A stretch of DNA of 64,000 nucleotides, taken from Paracoccus saliphilus. GTDB taxonomy: Bacteria; Pseudomonadota; Alphaproteobacteria; Rhodobacterales; Rhodobacteraceae. Below the pieces are notes generated by a model, which saw only the letters and a program-made list of their open reading frames with translations, was not told the DNA's origin and searched no databases. The stretch lies in assembly GCF_028553805.1 (NCBI RefSeq), contig NZ_CP067140.1, positions 2,976,001-3,040,000 of the forward strand. The letters run 5' to 3'. Made by a program: the position numbers and the translations under genes. Positions 33,040 through 42,356 of this stretch are shown here, piece after piece (positions within the stretch are counted from its first letter, which is position 1; every line of letters starts with the position of its first letter).

Positions 33040-34287
33040 TTACCCCTTATCCACGCTGACCCAGCCCAACCAGACTGCTGCCGTCCAGGTAAATTTCCCA
33101 CCGCCCGCGGGCTCTCCGCTCAGCGGGTCGTAATATTCGGAAAAGCCGTGTTTCAGCAGCAATTCCTGTGTCATCGCCCGGATTTTCTCGCCTTCGGAAT
33201 GACCCGCTTCGATCAGGCCCGACCCGATCAGCATATTCATGAAGGGCCAGGACGGGCCCCGCCAATAACGCTTGGAATCGAAGCCCGACCAATCCGGATC
33301 GGCGCTTGGCACACCATAGGTCACCCGGCCGAGGATGCGGCGGAGATGCTGTAGCTGCCCCTCGCTTTCAATTCCCGCATACCAGCAAAGAAAAGCCGCA
33401 CATGAGATGATGCCGCTCCACTCGCCGCTGCGCGTATCACGCACGTCAAAACTGCCGATCTCGGCGTTCCAGAGGCTTTGCACACCGCGTTCCAGAAGCG
33501 CGATCTCATCGGCCATGCCGCCGGTATCGAGACCCAGCTCATCCCCGAGCGCCTTCAAATCCCGATGCGCCCGCAGCAGGGTGAAACTCATGGTCGGATC
33601 GGCCAGCCTGAAAGGACATTCCTTCAGCAATGCGGCTTGATCCCATTGCAGGTTTTTCCCCTGTTGGACCAGCCAGATATAGCGATCATAATCGAATTTC
33701 GTCGGCCGCATCGAGGCATCGACATGACTGGTATCGCGGCGCTGGTATTCGCCCACGCCCACGGGATCGATCCGCTTGAGCGCGGCATCCCATTCAGGGG
33801 CATTGTCACGCCCGGATTCCCAAGGATGGGTCGTGCAGATCGCCCCCTGATCCTCGCGCCATTTCAGGAACCACCGGTGCCAGCGCAACAGCTTGGGGAA
33901 CAACGCCCGCATGGGCTCCGCCCCCGCCTGTGGATCAGCCTGATAGATCCGGCGCGCCATCCCGGCTGCGATCGGCGGTTGGCTTATCCCCGAGGACGGA
34001 ATCGGACCGGTGCCGCCCCAAACCTCCGGCCCCGGGAAATAGCCGTCATCCTGCTGATGGAACAGGATATGGGGCACCATGCCATCATCCCATTGACCGC
34101 TAAGCAGCGATTCCAGTTCGCGCCACGCACGGGCCGGGTCAAACCCCGCGAAACCCATGGCAGCAAAGGCCGAATCCCAGTTCCACTGATAGGGATAAAG
34201 CCCGTGGGTCGGAATCGTGTACCCGCCACGATCATTGCCCCGCAGGACATTCAGGGCCTCTTCACCGCGTGAGATTTGACGGTTCAT
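33040..34287 (-). CDS. GH63-type glycoside hydrolase (mannosylglycerate/glucosylglycerate hydrolase-like)
   Basis: A 415-residue (alpha/alpha)6-barrel protein close in length to bacterial mannosylglycerate hydrolase. Typical blocks are [13 protein letters not shown] near residue 33, [14 protein letters not shown] near 155-167 (candidate acid Asp 161 or 167), [15 protein letters not shown], and [20 protein letters not shown] near 384-403 (candidate Glu 384 or 392). No signal peptide, so it acts on imported substrate in the cytoplasm. It is inserted between permease and ATPase genes of a thu-like operon, suggesting that the transported sugar is a glycoside such as glucosylglycerate or trehalose-like disaccharide. 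Substrate inferred. Confidence 0.8.
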   Translation of the reverse strand: MNRQISRGEEALNVLRGNDRGGYTIPTHGLYPYQWNWDSAFAAMGFAGFDPARAWRELESLLSGQWDDGMVPHILFHQQDDGYFPGPEVWGGTGPIPSSGISQPPIAAGMARRIYQADPQAGAEPMRALFPKLLRWHRWFLKWREDQGAICTTHPWESGRDNAPEWDAALKRIDPVGVGEYQRRDTSHVDASMRPTKFDYDRYIWLVQQGKNLQWDQAALLKECPFRLADPTMSFTLLRAHRDLKALGDELGLDTGGMADEIALLERGVQSLWNAEIGSFDVRDTRSGEWSGIISCAAFLCWYAGIESEGQLQHLRRILGRVTYGVPSADPDWSGFDSKRYWRGPSWPFMNMLIGSGLIEAGHSEGEKIRAMTQELLLKHGFSEYYDPLSGEPAGGGKFTWTAAVWLGWVSVDKG

Positions 34288-34294
34288 CTTTCGT

Positions 34295-35500
34295 TTATCC
34301 TTTCACCGACCCGGCCGTGAGGCCCTTGGTCATAAAGCGTTCGAGTCCAAGGAAAATCAGCATGATCGGAATGGTCGCGATCACGGATCCGGCCATCAGG
34401 TGCTGGCGCGGAATTTCAGACGAGTTGAGGCTGGCGATACCGCGCGTCAGGGTAAACTTCCCCGGATCGTCCAGCAGCATGAAGGCCAGCAGAAACTCGT
34501 TCCACGCGATCATGAAAACATAGAGCGACACGCTGGCAAGCGCGGGGAGCGACAGGGGCAAGGTGATCTTCCGGATCACCTGAAGCCGCGACAACCCGTC
34601 CATCAGGCCGGCCTCCTCGATCTCGGCCGGCAATCCACGAAAATAGCCCTGCAGCATATAGAGCGCGACCGGGATCGTCGTGACCGGATAGATCATCAGG
34701 ATGCCGACAAAGCTGTTGCGCAGCCCGGTCATCGAAAAGGCGATATAGATGGGCAGGGCCAGAACGATGATCGGCACCATATAGATCAGCAGGATCGAGC
34801 GGGACATGAGCGCCGCCCCCCTGAAGCGCAACCGGGCCACGGCATATGCGCCGGGAATACTGAACATCAGCGTCACGATGACCGTCATGACCGAGATCAT
34901 GAAGGAATTGAGCAGGTAGGTGTCGAAATTGAACTTCGTGAACAACTCGTAATACGAGCTGAACAGCCCCCAGCCCTTCGACAGGTCCACCGAGAAATCC
35001 AGTGGATTCAGCATCAGTTCCGATTGGTTCTTCAGCGAGGTCATCACCATCACGTAGAACGGGATAAAGACCGCTGCCGTGAACACGATATAACCCAGAC
35101 CGGACAGGAACCGGATGACTGCCGCCTCCCATTCATGGCGTGACAGCTTCCCCCGCGGCAAACCGCCGAACATGACATCCAGCGTCCAGCCAAAGCTGAA
35201 TCCGAGAAGGCCGGCGATGAAGATCCCGCCCGGCCCGATCTGCGCGAAGATGACCGGACCGAAACCCGCCAACCCGGTCGCAGCAATCGCTACAGTCGCC
35301 GCCGCTATGAAGGTCCAACGCGATGCGGCAAACATCAGCCCCCCACCAGCCGCGCCCCAGATCAGAGACAGCCACAGCGACGGCCGCATCGGATCGCCGG
35401 TGATGAAGGAAAAGGCGACTGCAAAGGTGACCGCCAGAATGAACATCCACAGGGCTCCGAGGAGAACCGCGCTGCGCAGATATGTATGGAGGATTTTCAT
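34295..35500 (-). CDS. Carbohydrate ABC transporter permease (MalG type) with extended N-terminus
   Basis: A 401-residue CUT1 inner-membrane permease; the EAA loop EAGLMDGLSRLQVIRKITLP followed by LSLPAL contacts the ATPase. The usual MalG-type protein has about 280 residues and six helices. Here roughly 120 extra N-terminal residues form four or five hydrophobic segments before the core starts near 130 (LSGLGYIVFTAAVFIPFYVM). It overlaps the upstream permease gene by four bases. Confidence 0.92.
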   Translation of the reverse strand: MKILHTYLRSAVLLGALWMFILAVTFAVAFSFITGDPMRPSLWLSLIWGAAGGGLMFAASRWTFIAAATVAIAATGLAGFGPVIFAQIGPGGIFIAGLLGFSFGWTLDVMFGGLPRGKLSRHEWEAAVIRFLSGLGYIVFTAAVFIPFYVMVMTSLKNQSELMLNPLDFSVDLSKGWGLFSSYYELFTKFNFDTYLLNSFMISVMTVIVTLMFSIPGAYAVARLRFRGAALMSRSILLIYMVPIIVLALPIYIAFSMTGLRNSFVGILMIYPVTTIPVALYMLQGYFRGLPAEIEEAGLMDGLSRLQVIRKITLPLSLPALASVSLYVFMIAWNEFLLAFMLLDDPGKFTLTRGIASLNSSEIPRQHLMAGSVIATIPIMLIFLGLERFMTKGLTAGSVKG

Positions 35501-36720
35501 AGCCCCTCCTCCCTGCTCATGATTTTGAAGAAGACGGCTGAAAACATCAGCAGGCAGCCAAAGATAACCACTGCCACCGCGGCGCCCGCACCTATATTGG
35601 ACACGGCAAATGCCTGATCATAGACCGAGACGGTCAGGGTGCGTGTACCGGCATTGCCTCCGGTCAACAGGAAGATGTCGTCGAACTTGTTGAAGGTCCA
35701 GATAAAGCGCAGCAGGAACAGAACCGACAGGATTCCCAAAAGCTGCGGCAGGCTGAGATACCAGAATTTCTGGAAGGGCGATGCCCCGTCCATATCTGCC
35801 GCCTCATACATGTCGCTGTCGATGCTCTGCATCCGCGCAAGAATGAACAGGAATGCCATGGGGAAGTAGCGCCAGATCTCGAAGGAGGTCACCATGATCA
35901 GCGCCAGCGGGCGCGTGCCGAAGAAATTGATCGTCTCGTCCGCAACGCCCATCTGCACCAGCAATGCGTTGGCCGAACCGGTAAAGGGATCGAACAGGAT
36001 CAGCCATGAGAATGCGACAGCAATGACCGGCGCGACATATGGAAACAGGAACAGACCACGCAATATGCCCTGGAAACGGAAACTGTGATTGAGAAGTTGC
36101 GCCGCGAACATCCCCGCCACCAAGGCCCCGAGCGTGCCGAACACCGTGTAAAAGAGGGTCACCCCCAGAACGGACATGAATTCTCCACTGTTGAAGATCA
36201 GGGTAAAATTCTTCAGCGTGAATTCCATGTTCGTCAGGATGTTATCCGCCTCACCCGTCACCACTGGCTCGCCGTTCTCCAACTCGTCCTCATCCGCGTC
36301 GGGCGACAATGGCACGATAAGACGCTCATTATAGCCGCCTTCGATCTCGTCCATACGGCAGATCAGCCGGTCACCCTCGGCTGCGCATCCGTCAGGCAGC
36401 GGGCCCTTGATCAAATCCGACGGCAAGCTGTCCTCGATCACGACATTGCGGATCGCTTTATCCTGCGAACTGTTGCGCAGCCGATACTCGGCACGCCGCT
36501 CCTCGCCCTCACCCCGAACCCGTTCGCTGATCACTGGCGTGGGTGCCCGCAAATCGGCAAGGGATATGGGTTTGAAGCTGATCCAGAATACCGCCAGCAA
36601 TGGCAGCACCACGATCAGGGCCACGCTGATGAGGGTGGGCAACATCATTCCCCAGGCCAGCCGGGCCTCCCGTCGGGCCAGGGGCGTCGTATGTGTCGGT
36701 GCTCGGGACCTATCGCTCAT
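35497..36720 (-). CDS. Carbohydrate ABC transporter permease (MalF type) with a large periplasmic insertion
   Basis: A 407-residue CUT1 permease. After a first membrane segment (about 25-52) comes an extramembrane insertion of roughly 120 residues (VISERVRGEGEERRAEYRLR, DSLPSDLIKGPLPDGC, ENGEPVVTGEADNI) containing two cysteines, reminiscent of the MalF P2 loop or a DUF11-like fold. Five or more further helices follow, and the EAA motif EAADMDGASPFQKFWYLSLP lies near the C-terminus. The insertion probably contacts the binding protein. It is the second cistron after the binding-protein gene, separated by a 127-bp gap holding a REP-like element. Confidence 0.92.
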   Translation of the reverse strand: MSDRSRAPTHTTPLARREARLAWGMMLPTLISVALIVVLPLLAVFWISFKPISLADLRAPTPVISERVRGEGEERRAEYRLRNSSQDKAIRNVVIEDSLPSDLIKGPLPDGCAAEGDRLICRMDEIEGGYNERLIVPLSPDADEDELENGEPVVTGEADNILTNMEFTLKNFTLIFNSGEFMSVLGVTLFYTVFGTLGALVAGMFAAQLLNHSFRFQGILRGLFLFPYVAPVIAVAFSWLILFDPFTGSANALLVQMGVADETINFFGTRPLALIMVTSFEIWRYFPMAFLFILARMQSIDSDMYEAADMDGASPFQKFWYLSLPQLLGILSVLFLLRFIWTFNKFDDIFLLTGGNAGTRTLTVSVYDQAFAVSNIGAGAAVAVVIFGCLLMFSAVFFKIMSREEGL

Positions 36721-36739
36721 GTTTCATGCTCACTAAAAC

Positions 36740-36822
36740 CCGGAAGAACGGCGCTAACTTCCGGCTGCTTCTTCTTCATGGAAATATCCCGGGGGAGTCC
36801 AAAGGACGGGGGCAGAGCCCCC
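36740..36822. repeat. REP-like palindromic repeat (copy B) plus hairpin in the binding protein-permease gap
   Basis: CTTCTTCATGGAAATATCCC, continuing GGGGG (36771-36795), repeats the head seen at 24,592 and is followed by GGGGGC-AGA-GCCCCC (36808-36822). A second hairpin CCGGAAG/CTTCCGG occupies 36740-36746 and 36758-36764. Lying right after the binding-protein gene, these structures could stabilise that cistron and lower permease expression, as known in other ABC operons. Confidence 0.75.
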
Positions 36823-36847
36823 TGCCCTTTTTCCCCGGCCAAGCGCC

Positions 36848-38200
36848 TTACTGGATCTTGCCCAGCTCCTCGTTCATCTTGGCGACGGCAGCGGATGCTT
36901 CGATCCGGCCATCCATGAACTCTCGCGTAATCTGGTTCAGGACCTGCGAGTTGATCATTTTCGAGGCAAGGGCCAGCTGCCCCTCCTTCACCCCCCAACG
37001 GGTCGCCACATCAAGACCGGCGACGATCTGTTCGATGATTTCCGGCGCATAGAGTTCGGATAACGGTGCCTTGCGGTCCACACCGACATCCAGATCGGCC
37101 CAACCCTTGATGAAGGCCTCGGGCTCCTCTGCCGTTCCGTTTCGGACGGGGAACTTGCCCTCTGGCGCCATGGCCAGTGTCTTCAGATAACCTTCATTCA
37201 TCGCATAGGTGACAAAATCCTCTGCGGCGTCGATATTGGCATCCACCGTAATGCCCCAATAGCGCATATCCGCCCAGGCCGCGCCGTCAGGGTTCGACGG
37301 CCCTGCAAACCGCGTCACCACCCCGGTTTTTGAGGCCAGTTCGGTCGATGTCGGATCGTCGTTGATGCGGGGCGGATCACTGTCGCGCAAACCGGCAAGC
37401 TCATCCAGAATGAACGGCGACCAGAAGGTCATCGCTGCCTGCCCCGCAAAATAGACCGAACGAGCCTGATCCCAATACAGGTCTCCCGGAGGCGATGCCT
37501 CGCCAAGTTTCTTGTAGAATTCCAGAACCTCGGTGGTCTTGGCTTCGTCAAGCGGCTTGAAGCCGTTCTCATCCACCAAGCTTACCCCATTGGCGAGAAA
37601 GACCTCCTCCAGAACCTGACTCATATAGGCTTCGTCGATCTTGGTGGCAGCAACGAAACCGTATAGCTCCGGCGGATTGTGAAGCGCCTCTATCGCGGCC
37701 TCGACGGCGGCGAAACTGGTCGGTGCCTCCAATCCGGCCTCGTCGAACAGATCCTTGCGATAGACAATAAGCTGCGTCCAGCCATCGACAGGAACCGCGG
37801 CGACCTCGCCTCCGAAATCCGCCATTTCCAGGGCCGCGGAACGGAAAGTTTCCGGCCCAAGCTCATCGACGACCTCCTGTCCGGCCTCGCTGTCGAGGAT
37901 TCCGGCTTCCGCCCATGGCAGGGTATATTGTACCGGATGGTAAATGATGTCCGGCAGGTCACCGGCAGCAAATGCGGCCGTCGCCCTTGCGCCAAGATCG
38001 GTTTCCGAAACCGGAATCACTTCGACCGTGTGCCCGAATTCTTCGCCAAAAGCGTCAGCGATTTCCTGTTGAACGGCCACGCGTTCAGGCTGCTCCTCCA
38101 CGGTCCACAGCCTCAATGTATCCGCCCAAACCGGTCCCGCAGTCCAGACCGCAGCCAAGGCCACACCTGTCAGCATTCTGCCTTGCGTTGATTTAATCAT
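36848..38200 (-). CDS. Extracellular solute-binding protein of a carbohydrate ABC transporter
   Basis: A 450-residue family-1 binding protein. The N-terminus MIKSTQGRMLTGVALAAVW ending TAGPVWA is a Sec signal peptide likely cut before DTLRLW. The body has the typical PVSETDLGARATAAFAAGDL and GQAAMTFWSPFIL segments. The start is ATG 38200 after GGGAGG; a further upstream ATG (38215) overlaps nothing and is less well placed. First structural gene after lacI, it defines what the transporter imports. Confidence 0.92.
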   Translation of the reverse strand: MIKSTQGRMLTGVALAAVWTAGPVWADTLRLWTVEEQPERVAVQQEIADAFGEEFGHTVEVIPVSETDLGARATAAFAAGDLPDIIYHPVQYTLPWAEAGILDSEAGQEVVDELGPETFRSAALEMADFGGEVAAVPVDGWTQLIVYRKDLFDEAGLEAPTSFAAVEAAIEALHNPPELYGFVAATKIDEAYMSQVLEEVFLANGVSLVDENGFKPLDEAKTTEVLEFYKKLGEASPPGDLYWDQARSVYFAGQAAMTFWSPFILDELAGLRDSDPPRINDDPTSTELASKTGVVTRFAGPSNPDGAAWADMRYWGITVDANIDAAEDFVTYAMNEGYLKTLAMAPEGKFPVRNGTAEEPEAFIKGWADLDVGVDRKAPLSELYAPEIIEQIVAGLDVATRWGVKEGQLALASKMINSQVLNQITREFMDGRIEASAAVAKMNEELGKIQ

Positions 38201-38215
38201 TGATTTTCCTCCCAT

Positions 38216-39295
38216 CTATCTGACTTGGTAACTATTCCCTGCCGGATCATCTCCAGCGGGGCACGGCCCAACAGAGCCACGATCGAGAAACATTGCTTGC
38301 CCGTATTCCTGAATGGGTTCGCCTGAATAACCCCGCAGCACGCGGATCAGAATCGAAGCGAGGGTTTTACCTGCCTCGAAATTGTTGACGTCATAGCTGG
38401 CCAACGGCGGATCGAGATAGGCACCCTCGGCAATCCCGTCATAGCCGACGACAGAGAGATCGGTACCGATACGCAGACCGCGTTCGCGGGCTATATCCCA
38501 CGCCCCGAGCGCTGCTCGATCAACCGCAAAAACGATTGCCGTAGGGGGCTGGTCGAGGTCCAGCAAATGCGCCGTCGCCCGGGCACCGGAAGTTCTGTCC
38601 AATGCCGAGGAGTCCTCAAGCACAGGATCGATGGCTATACCTGCCCGTGCCAATCCGTCGCGATAACCGAGATGGCGAAGGCAAGCATACATATAATGCG
38701 CCCCGCCGCCGACAAAGGCGATACGGCTGTGCCCCAGAGCCGCAAGCCGCGACACCGCATCGGCCATCGCATCCTCACCACGGATATCATAATAGTGGTG
38801 CGCGCCCGGCGTTTCGCTCCGCCCATAGAGGACATAGGGGATCTGCGCCGATTGCAGATAGGAAATCCGCGGGTCCTCGATCATCGTCCTCGGGACAATG
38901 AATCCATCGGCCTTGCGGTCCTCGTTCAGGTGGCGCAGCTGATTCAAACTGGCCTGCATATTCGCCGCGGTTGCAACTGTCAGCGTCCAGTCCGCCTCTG
39001 AAGCGGCTGTTGAAATCCCTGCAAGAAAATCCGCGATGAATGGCCGGTGATGATCATGTTCGCCGTGATCGATCACCAGCCCCAATGCGCGGCTGCGGCC
39101 GTTACGGATCGCCTGCGCGTGGGAAAGCGGCCTGTACCCAAGCCGTTCGGCAGCGCGAACGACCCGCAATCTTGTCGCTTCGGCGATATCGTCATAGCCA
39201 TTCAATGCCCGGCTGACTGTCCCCTTGGACAAAGCCAGATGGTCGGCAACATCATTGATCGTTATCCGCCCCCGATCTGCTTCGCTGCCGGTCAT
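38216..39295 (-). CDS. LacI-family transcriptional regulator
   Basis: A 359-residue repressor with the N-terminal helix-turn-helix and hinge (about 10-65: ITINDVADHLALSKGTVSRA, RVVRAAERLGYRPL) and a periplasmic-binding-protein-like effector domain. It is the first gene of the sugar operon, 15 bp before the binding-protein gene, so it is probably autoregulated through the palindrome at 39,345-39,360. The effector would be the imported sugar or an early intermediate. Confidence 0.93.
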   Translation of the reverse strand: MTGSEADRGRITINDVADHLALSKGTVSRALNGYDDIAEATRLRVVRAAERLGYRPLSHAQAIRNGRSRALGLVIDHGEHDHHRPFIADFLAGISTAASEADWTLTVATAANMQASLNQLRHLNEDRKADGFIVPRTMIEDPRISYLQSAQIPYVLYGRSETPGAHHYYDIRGEDAMADAVSRLAALGHSRIAFVGGGAHYMYACLRHLGYRDGLARAGIAIDPVLEDSSALDRTSGARATAHLLDLDQPPTAIVFAVDRAALGAWDIARERGLRIGTDLSVVGYDGIAEGAYLDPPLASYDVNNFEAGKTLASILIRVLRGYSGEPIQEYGQAMFLDRGSVGPCPAGDDPAGNSYQVR

Positions 39296-39344
39296 ATCCC
39301 CAGATTCTCCTCCAAAGCCTGCTGGCGAGAGGGCACTAAAATCT

Positions 39345-39360
39345 CCGAAACCGGTTTCGG
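39345..39360. promoter_or_regulatory. Perfect 16-bp palindrome CCGAAACCGGTTTCGG, candidate LacI operator
   Basis: CCGAAACCGGTTTCGG is fully symmetrical with the central CG step typical of LacI-family operators and lies 50 bp upstream of the lacI start. A T-rich stretch at 39,368-39,376 flanks it. The site would control the whole operon down to thuA. Confidence 0.8.
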
Positions 39361-39848
39361 CAAGGATTTTTTATTGCCCAGGACCGCGTTGTCGCGCTGA
39401 TCGGTCATCGGAGATCACTTTGTGAATCCTGAATGCGACTGCCCGGCACCGGAAAGGCGGCGACAGCACGGTTGTGGACCTATGGGCGCGACGAGCGACC
39501 CTGGCTCGGCTCGCCCCTGCGTCCGTGCCGGATGAGGGCTGGCCTGACGATATATCCGGTTTCGACGGAAACACATATATCGGCTGACCACTGTTTCACC
39601 TGGAGCATGGAACAGATGTCGAGCAACAAACGATCCGCAGCAAGCAGATCGACTGCAGTCAAAACTCTTCTTCGCCCGACCTTACGGTTCTCAAGTGCTT
39701 GCACGGAAGCTCTTTTGGGCATCTCGTTTTTTGCCCGTCCCTGCTGATAGGTCAACGACGGCGCGAAAACCTGCCCATGTGGAAGACTTTTGCACCACCG
39801 TTCTTACCGCGTAAGGTTTGAAAAACTCTCCGGCAAACCCTGGCAGCT
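39361..39848. other. Intergenic stretch between lacI operon promoter and LysR gene, no recognised gene
   Basis: These 488 bases lie upstream of the lacI operon and downstream of the LysR stop. Short frames exist on both strands (for example a 91-codon minus-strand frame at 39,480-39,755), but none has a recognisable motif or good ribosome binding site. GC content and composition suggest decayed or non-coding sequence. Confidence 0.45.
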
Positions 39849-40802
39849 TCAATCACCAGCTTCAGCCGCAATGTCCGAGGCATCCCGAAGCATCAGGTTT
39901 ATGAACTCCTGCACATAGGGCTTATCCATCGAAGCCTTGTTGGTCTTCAGGTAATTGCCGCGATCCACCCGCAAAGGCGCATCGAACAGTCGGCACAGGG
40001 CGCCGCTTTGCAAATGCGCCCGCACGAGATGATGCCACCCCAATATGATTCCCTCACCGTTCATCGCCGCGTTCACGAGCAGCGGATAGCTGTTGCTTTG
40101 CACGGAGTAGATAGCGTCCGCGCCGTCATAATCCCTGGCCTGAAACCAGTCGCTCCAGCCCAGAGGCCGCCAGCCAATCGCGTCCGCCGACCAGTGTTTG
40201 CGATGCAGTTCAAGCAAGTCGGCACCGACAAGACTCTCGGTGTCGGGAAACGGGCCTCTGCGAGACAGGTAATCCGGGCTGCAGACCGGCTCTACAATCT
40301 CCGGAAAAAGGTAAAGCAACGTCTCGCCGATCTCGCAACGTTCATTGCCGCAGATCAGTGAAATATCGACCTCATCATAGTTTCTGAGCGTGTCGTCCTC
40401 GTCAGATGCCAGAAGCACGAATTTCAGTTCGGGATGCGCCTCTCGCATAAGGTCGGCATAAGGCTTGAACCAGTATTGGACGGCGGCATTCGTTCCGGAA
40501 CAAGTAATGACGCAAGTCTCATCGGGTGAATTGATCGCCTCCACCACATCACAAATCGCGTCAAGCCCGGAACTCACCGCGGTCAGTAGCCGCGCGCCCT
40601 CGGGTGTCAGTTCCAGGCTGTTATGCTTGCGGGTAAACAGCGTTGCACCCAACGCTTTTTCCAGCCCCCGGATTTGCTGGCTGATAGCCGCCTGAGTGAC
40701 ATTCAACTCATTTCCCGCGAGGGTAAAGCTTAGATGCTTTGCCGCAGTCTCGAAGGTCGCGAAAGAGCCGAGAGATGGCAGATATCGTCTTTTGAAAGCC
40801 AC
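39849..40802 (-). CDS. LysR-family transcriptional regulator (GcvA-like)
   Basis: A 317-residue LysR protein with an N-terminal helix-turn-helix of the LPSLGSFATFETAAKHLSFT type, then AGNELNVTQAAISQQIRGLE, and a periplasmic-binding-like effector domain. It follows the FAD oxidoreductase gene on the same strand after 91 bp, at the end of the racemase-TRAP-DapA-ALDH cluster, and may regulate it. The LPxLxxFxxFExAA start places it in the GcvA-like group. Confidence 0.9.
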   Translation of the reverse strand: MAFKRRYLPSLGSFATFETAAKHLSFTLAGNELNVTQAAISQQIRGLEKALGATLFTRKHNSLELTPEGARLLTAVSSGLDAICDVVEAINSPDETCVITCSGTNAAVQYWFKPYADLMREAHPELKFVLLASDEDDTLRNYDEVDISLICGNERCEIGETLLYLFPEIVEPVCSPDYLSRRGPFPDTESLVGADLLELHRKHWSADAIGWRPLGWSDWFQARDYDGADAIYSVQSNSYPLLVNAAMNGEGIILGWHHLVRAHLQSGALCRLFDAPLRVDRGNYLKTNKASMDKPYVQEFINLMLRDASDIAAEAGD

Positions 40803-40893
40803 GGCCCGACCTTGATCCCCTGGGTGTCAAGAATTGTTGATCAGACTAAGCGTATCGCGGGAATTTGCAAAAACAATCTCTACCTCGTCACGC

Positions 40894-42240
40894 TCACTCT
40901 TTCCGGGCCTGCCATTCCTTCCATCGCAAAATCGCCGTTGCGCCCAAGGTCGAGATTGGCGGGGGTGGCAAAAGCGATGGTTCTTCCTGCTTCCCGAAAA
41001 ATTCTGTGACAACCGATTTCTCGCGGCTGGCCTGCTCCGCCGCGCAGATGCCTGTGAGCGTTCCCCGCGTCGTTCCCAACCCGTTTTGGCAACAGGCAGC
41101 ATAAACGCCGTCATCGATTTCACCGGTAACTGAAACGCCATTTCGCGACAGGCACAGATGGCCAGACCAGGAATATTCCATCGGCATGCCGGCAATCTGT
41201 GGAAATCGGTCGTCGAACTTTCTGCGCATCGAGGCGGTTGCCCGGCACATCTGCCGTTCACTTGTTTCCATGCCGGGGCAGAATTCGGCCCAGCTTCGAG
41301 TAACGATGCGATTACCGCCCTGCCCCGCATCGATCCGGCGAATGGTGGCACCCATCGGGTCTGACGGGGTGATGCCCCAACGGCCCTCACCTCCAAGGCG
41401 GCGCCTCGCCGTTTCGTCCAGCTCCTCCGTCATGCAGGCAAACAGAAAAACATGCATCAACCTCCCACGTTTGATCCCGAAGCTTTCAAGGTGACCGTTG
41501 TTGCAGAGGATTATTTTCCCGGCATCGAGATTGGCGGCAGGTGTCCGTATCGTCCAGCCTGCGCCGGTTCGCGAAAAGGACAGGGCGGGTGTATCTTCGT
41601 AGATATCCACCAGATCGCCAAGTCCTGTGGCAACCTGCCGAACATAGCCGGCCGGCTGCAGCATGACGGTCCCAGGGGTGTAGAGGCCTGAACGATAGTA
41701 TCGGGATCCTGTCAACCGAGCCATATCTTCGGCATCGAGCAGTTGATAATCTTCGCCGAGCTGCTCGAGATGTCCGGCATAGCTGATATTGCGAGCATGG
41801 CTGGCCTCGCAGCCAGCACCGTTTATTTTGCCCTCATGACGAAAATACGCCGCATCGACGCAAAATTCTTCAACCATGCTGTGAGCGAAATCGATGGCCA
41901 TGCGGTTCAACCGAGTTATTTTCTGGTCGGACCGCTCGCTTTCTCCCGCATAATTGTCGGATGTCAGATCATGCGGCAAATCGATCATGAAACCGGAATT
42001 CCGCCCGGCGGCACCCTCACCAATGCGCCCCGCTTCAAGCAAGGCGATACGGGCACCCGGATTAAGCTGGCTCAAACGTCGGGCCGCCGATAACCCCGCG
42101 AACCCTCCACCGATCACGGCGAAATCGACCTCGGTATTCTCGGAGAGGACCCGGGCAGGTCGCATCGGTTCCAGAATCGCGTTCCAGCCCGCAGCACCTG
42201 CATGTTTAGGAAGGCGTTTCGCAGAGTAATTACGCGTCAT
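40894..42240 (-). CDS. FAD-dependent oxidoreductase (DAO family, OrdL/PuuB-like)
   Basis: A 448-residue flavoprotein: FAD fingerprint FAVIGGGFAGLSAARRL near residue 40, GRNSGFMIDLPHDL, TPGTVMLQPAGYVRQVATGL and the C-terminal GVYAACCQNGLGTTRGTL block. OrdL/PuuB relatives oxidise gamma-glutamylputrescine, and DAO relatives oxidise D-amino acids including D-hydroxyproline. The start is ATG 42240, preceded by GGAAAG; ATG 42255 lacks a binding site. With DapA-family and aldehyde dehydrogenase genes next to it, an imino-acid or amine oxidation step is likely. Substrate uncertain. Confidence 0.82.
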   Translation of the reverse strand: MTRNYSAKRLPKHAGAAGWNAILEPMRPARVLSENTEVDFAVIGGGFAGLSAARRLSQLNPGARIALLEAGRIGEGAAGRNSGFMIDLPHDLTSDNYAGESERSDQKITRLNRMAIDFAHSMVEEFCVDAAYFRHEGKINGAGCEASHARNISYAGHLEQLGEDYQLLDAEDMARLTGSRYYRSGLYTPGTVMLQPAGYVRQVATGLGDLVDIYEDTPALSFSRTGAGWTIRTPAANLDAGKIILCNNGHLESFGIKRGRLMHVFLFACMTEELDETARRRLGGEGRWGITPSDPMGATIRRIDAGQGGNRIVTRSWAEFCPGMETSERQMCRATASMRRKFDDRFPQIAGMPMEYSWSGHLCLSRNGVSVTGEIDDGVYAACCQNGLGTTRGTLTGICAAEQASREKSVVTEFFGKQEEPSLLPPPPISTLGATAILRWKEWQARKE

Positions 42241-42283
42241 ACTGCGTCTTTCCATGGCAGATTGAGCGATTCACACGCCTCCC

Positions 42284-42309
42284 TTCCGCGGCACGCAAGC
42301 GCCGCGGAA
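42284..42309 (-). other. Intercistronic hairpin between aldehyde dehydrogenase and FAD oxidoreductase genes
   Basis: TTCCGCGGC (42284-42292) and GCCGCGGAA (42301-42309) form a perfect 9-bp stem with an 8-base loop in the 116-bp gap. There is no T-tract, so this is more likely an mRNA-stability or processing structure than a terminator. Confidence 0.5.
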
Positions 42310-42356
42310 CTAGGAGACATGAATGCAGTGCTGCATCCAGAAGACCGACCCGGCCG

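Noticed and set aside
39480..39755. A 91-codon minus-strand frame upstream of the lacI promoter
   Set aside because: No homology recognised, no good start signal and weak coding bias; more likely intergenic.
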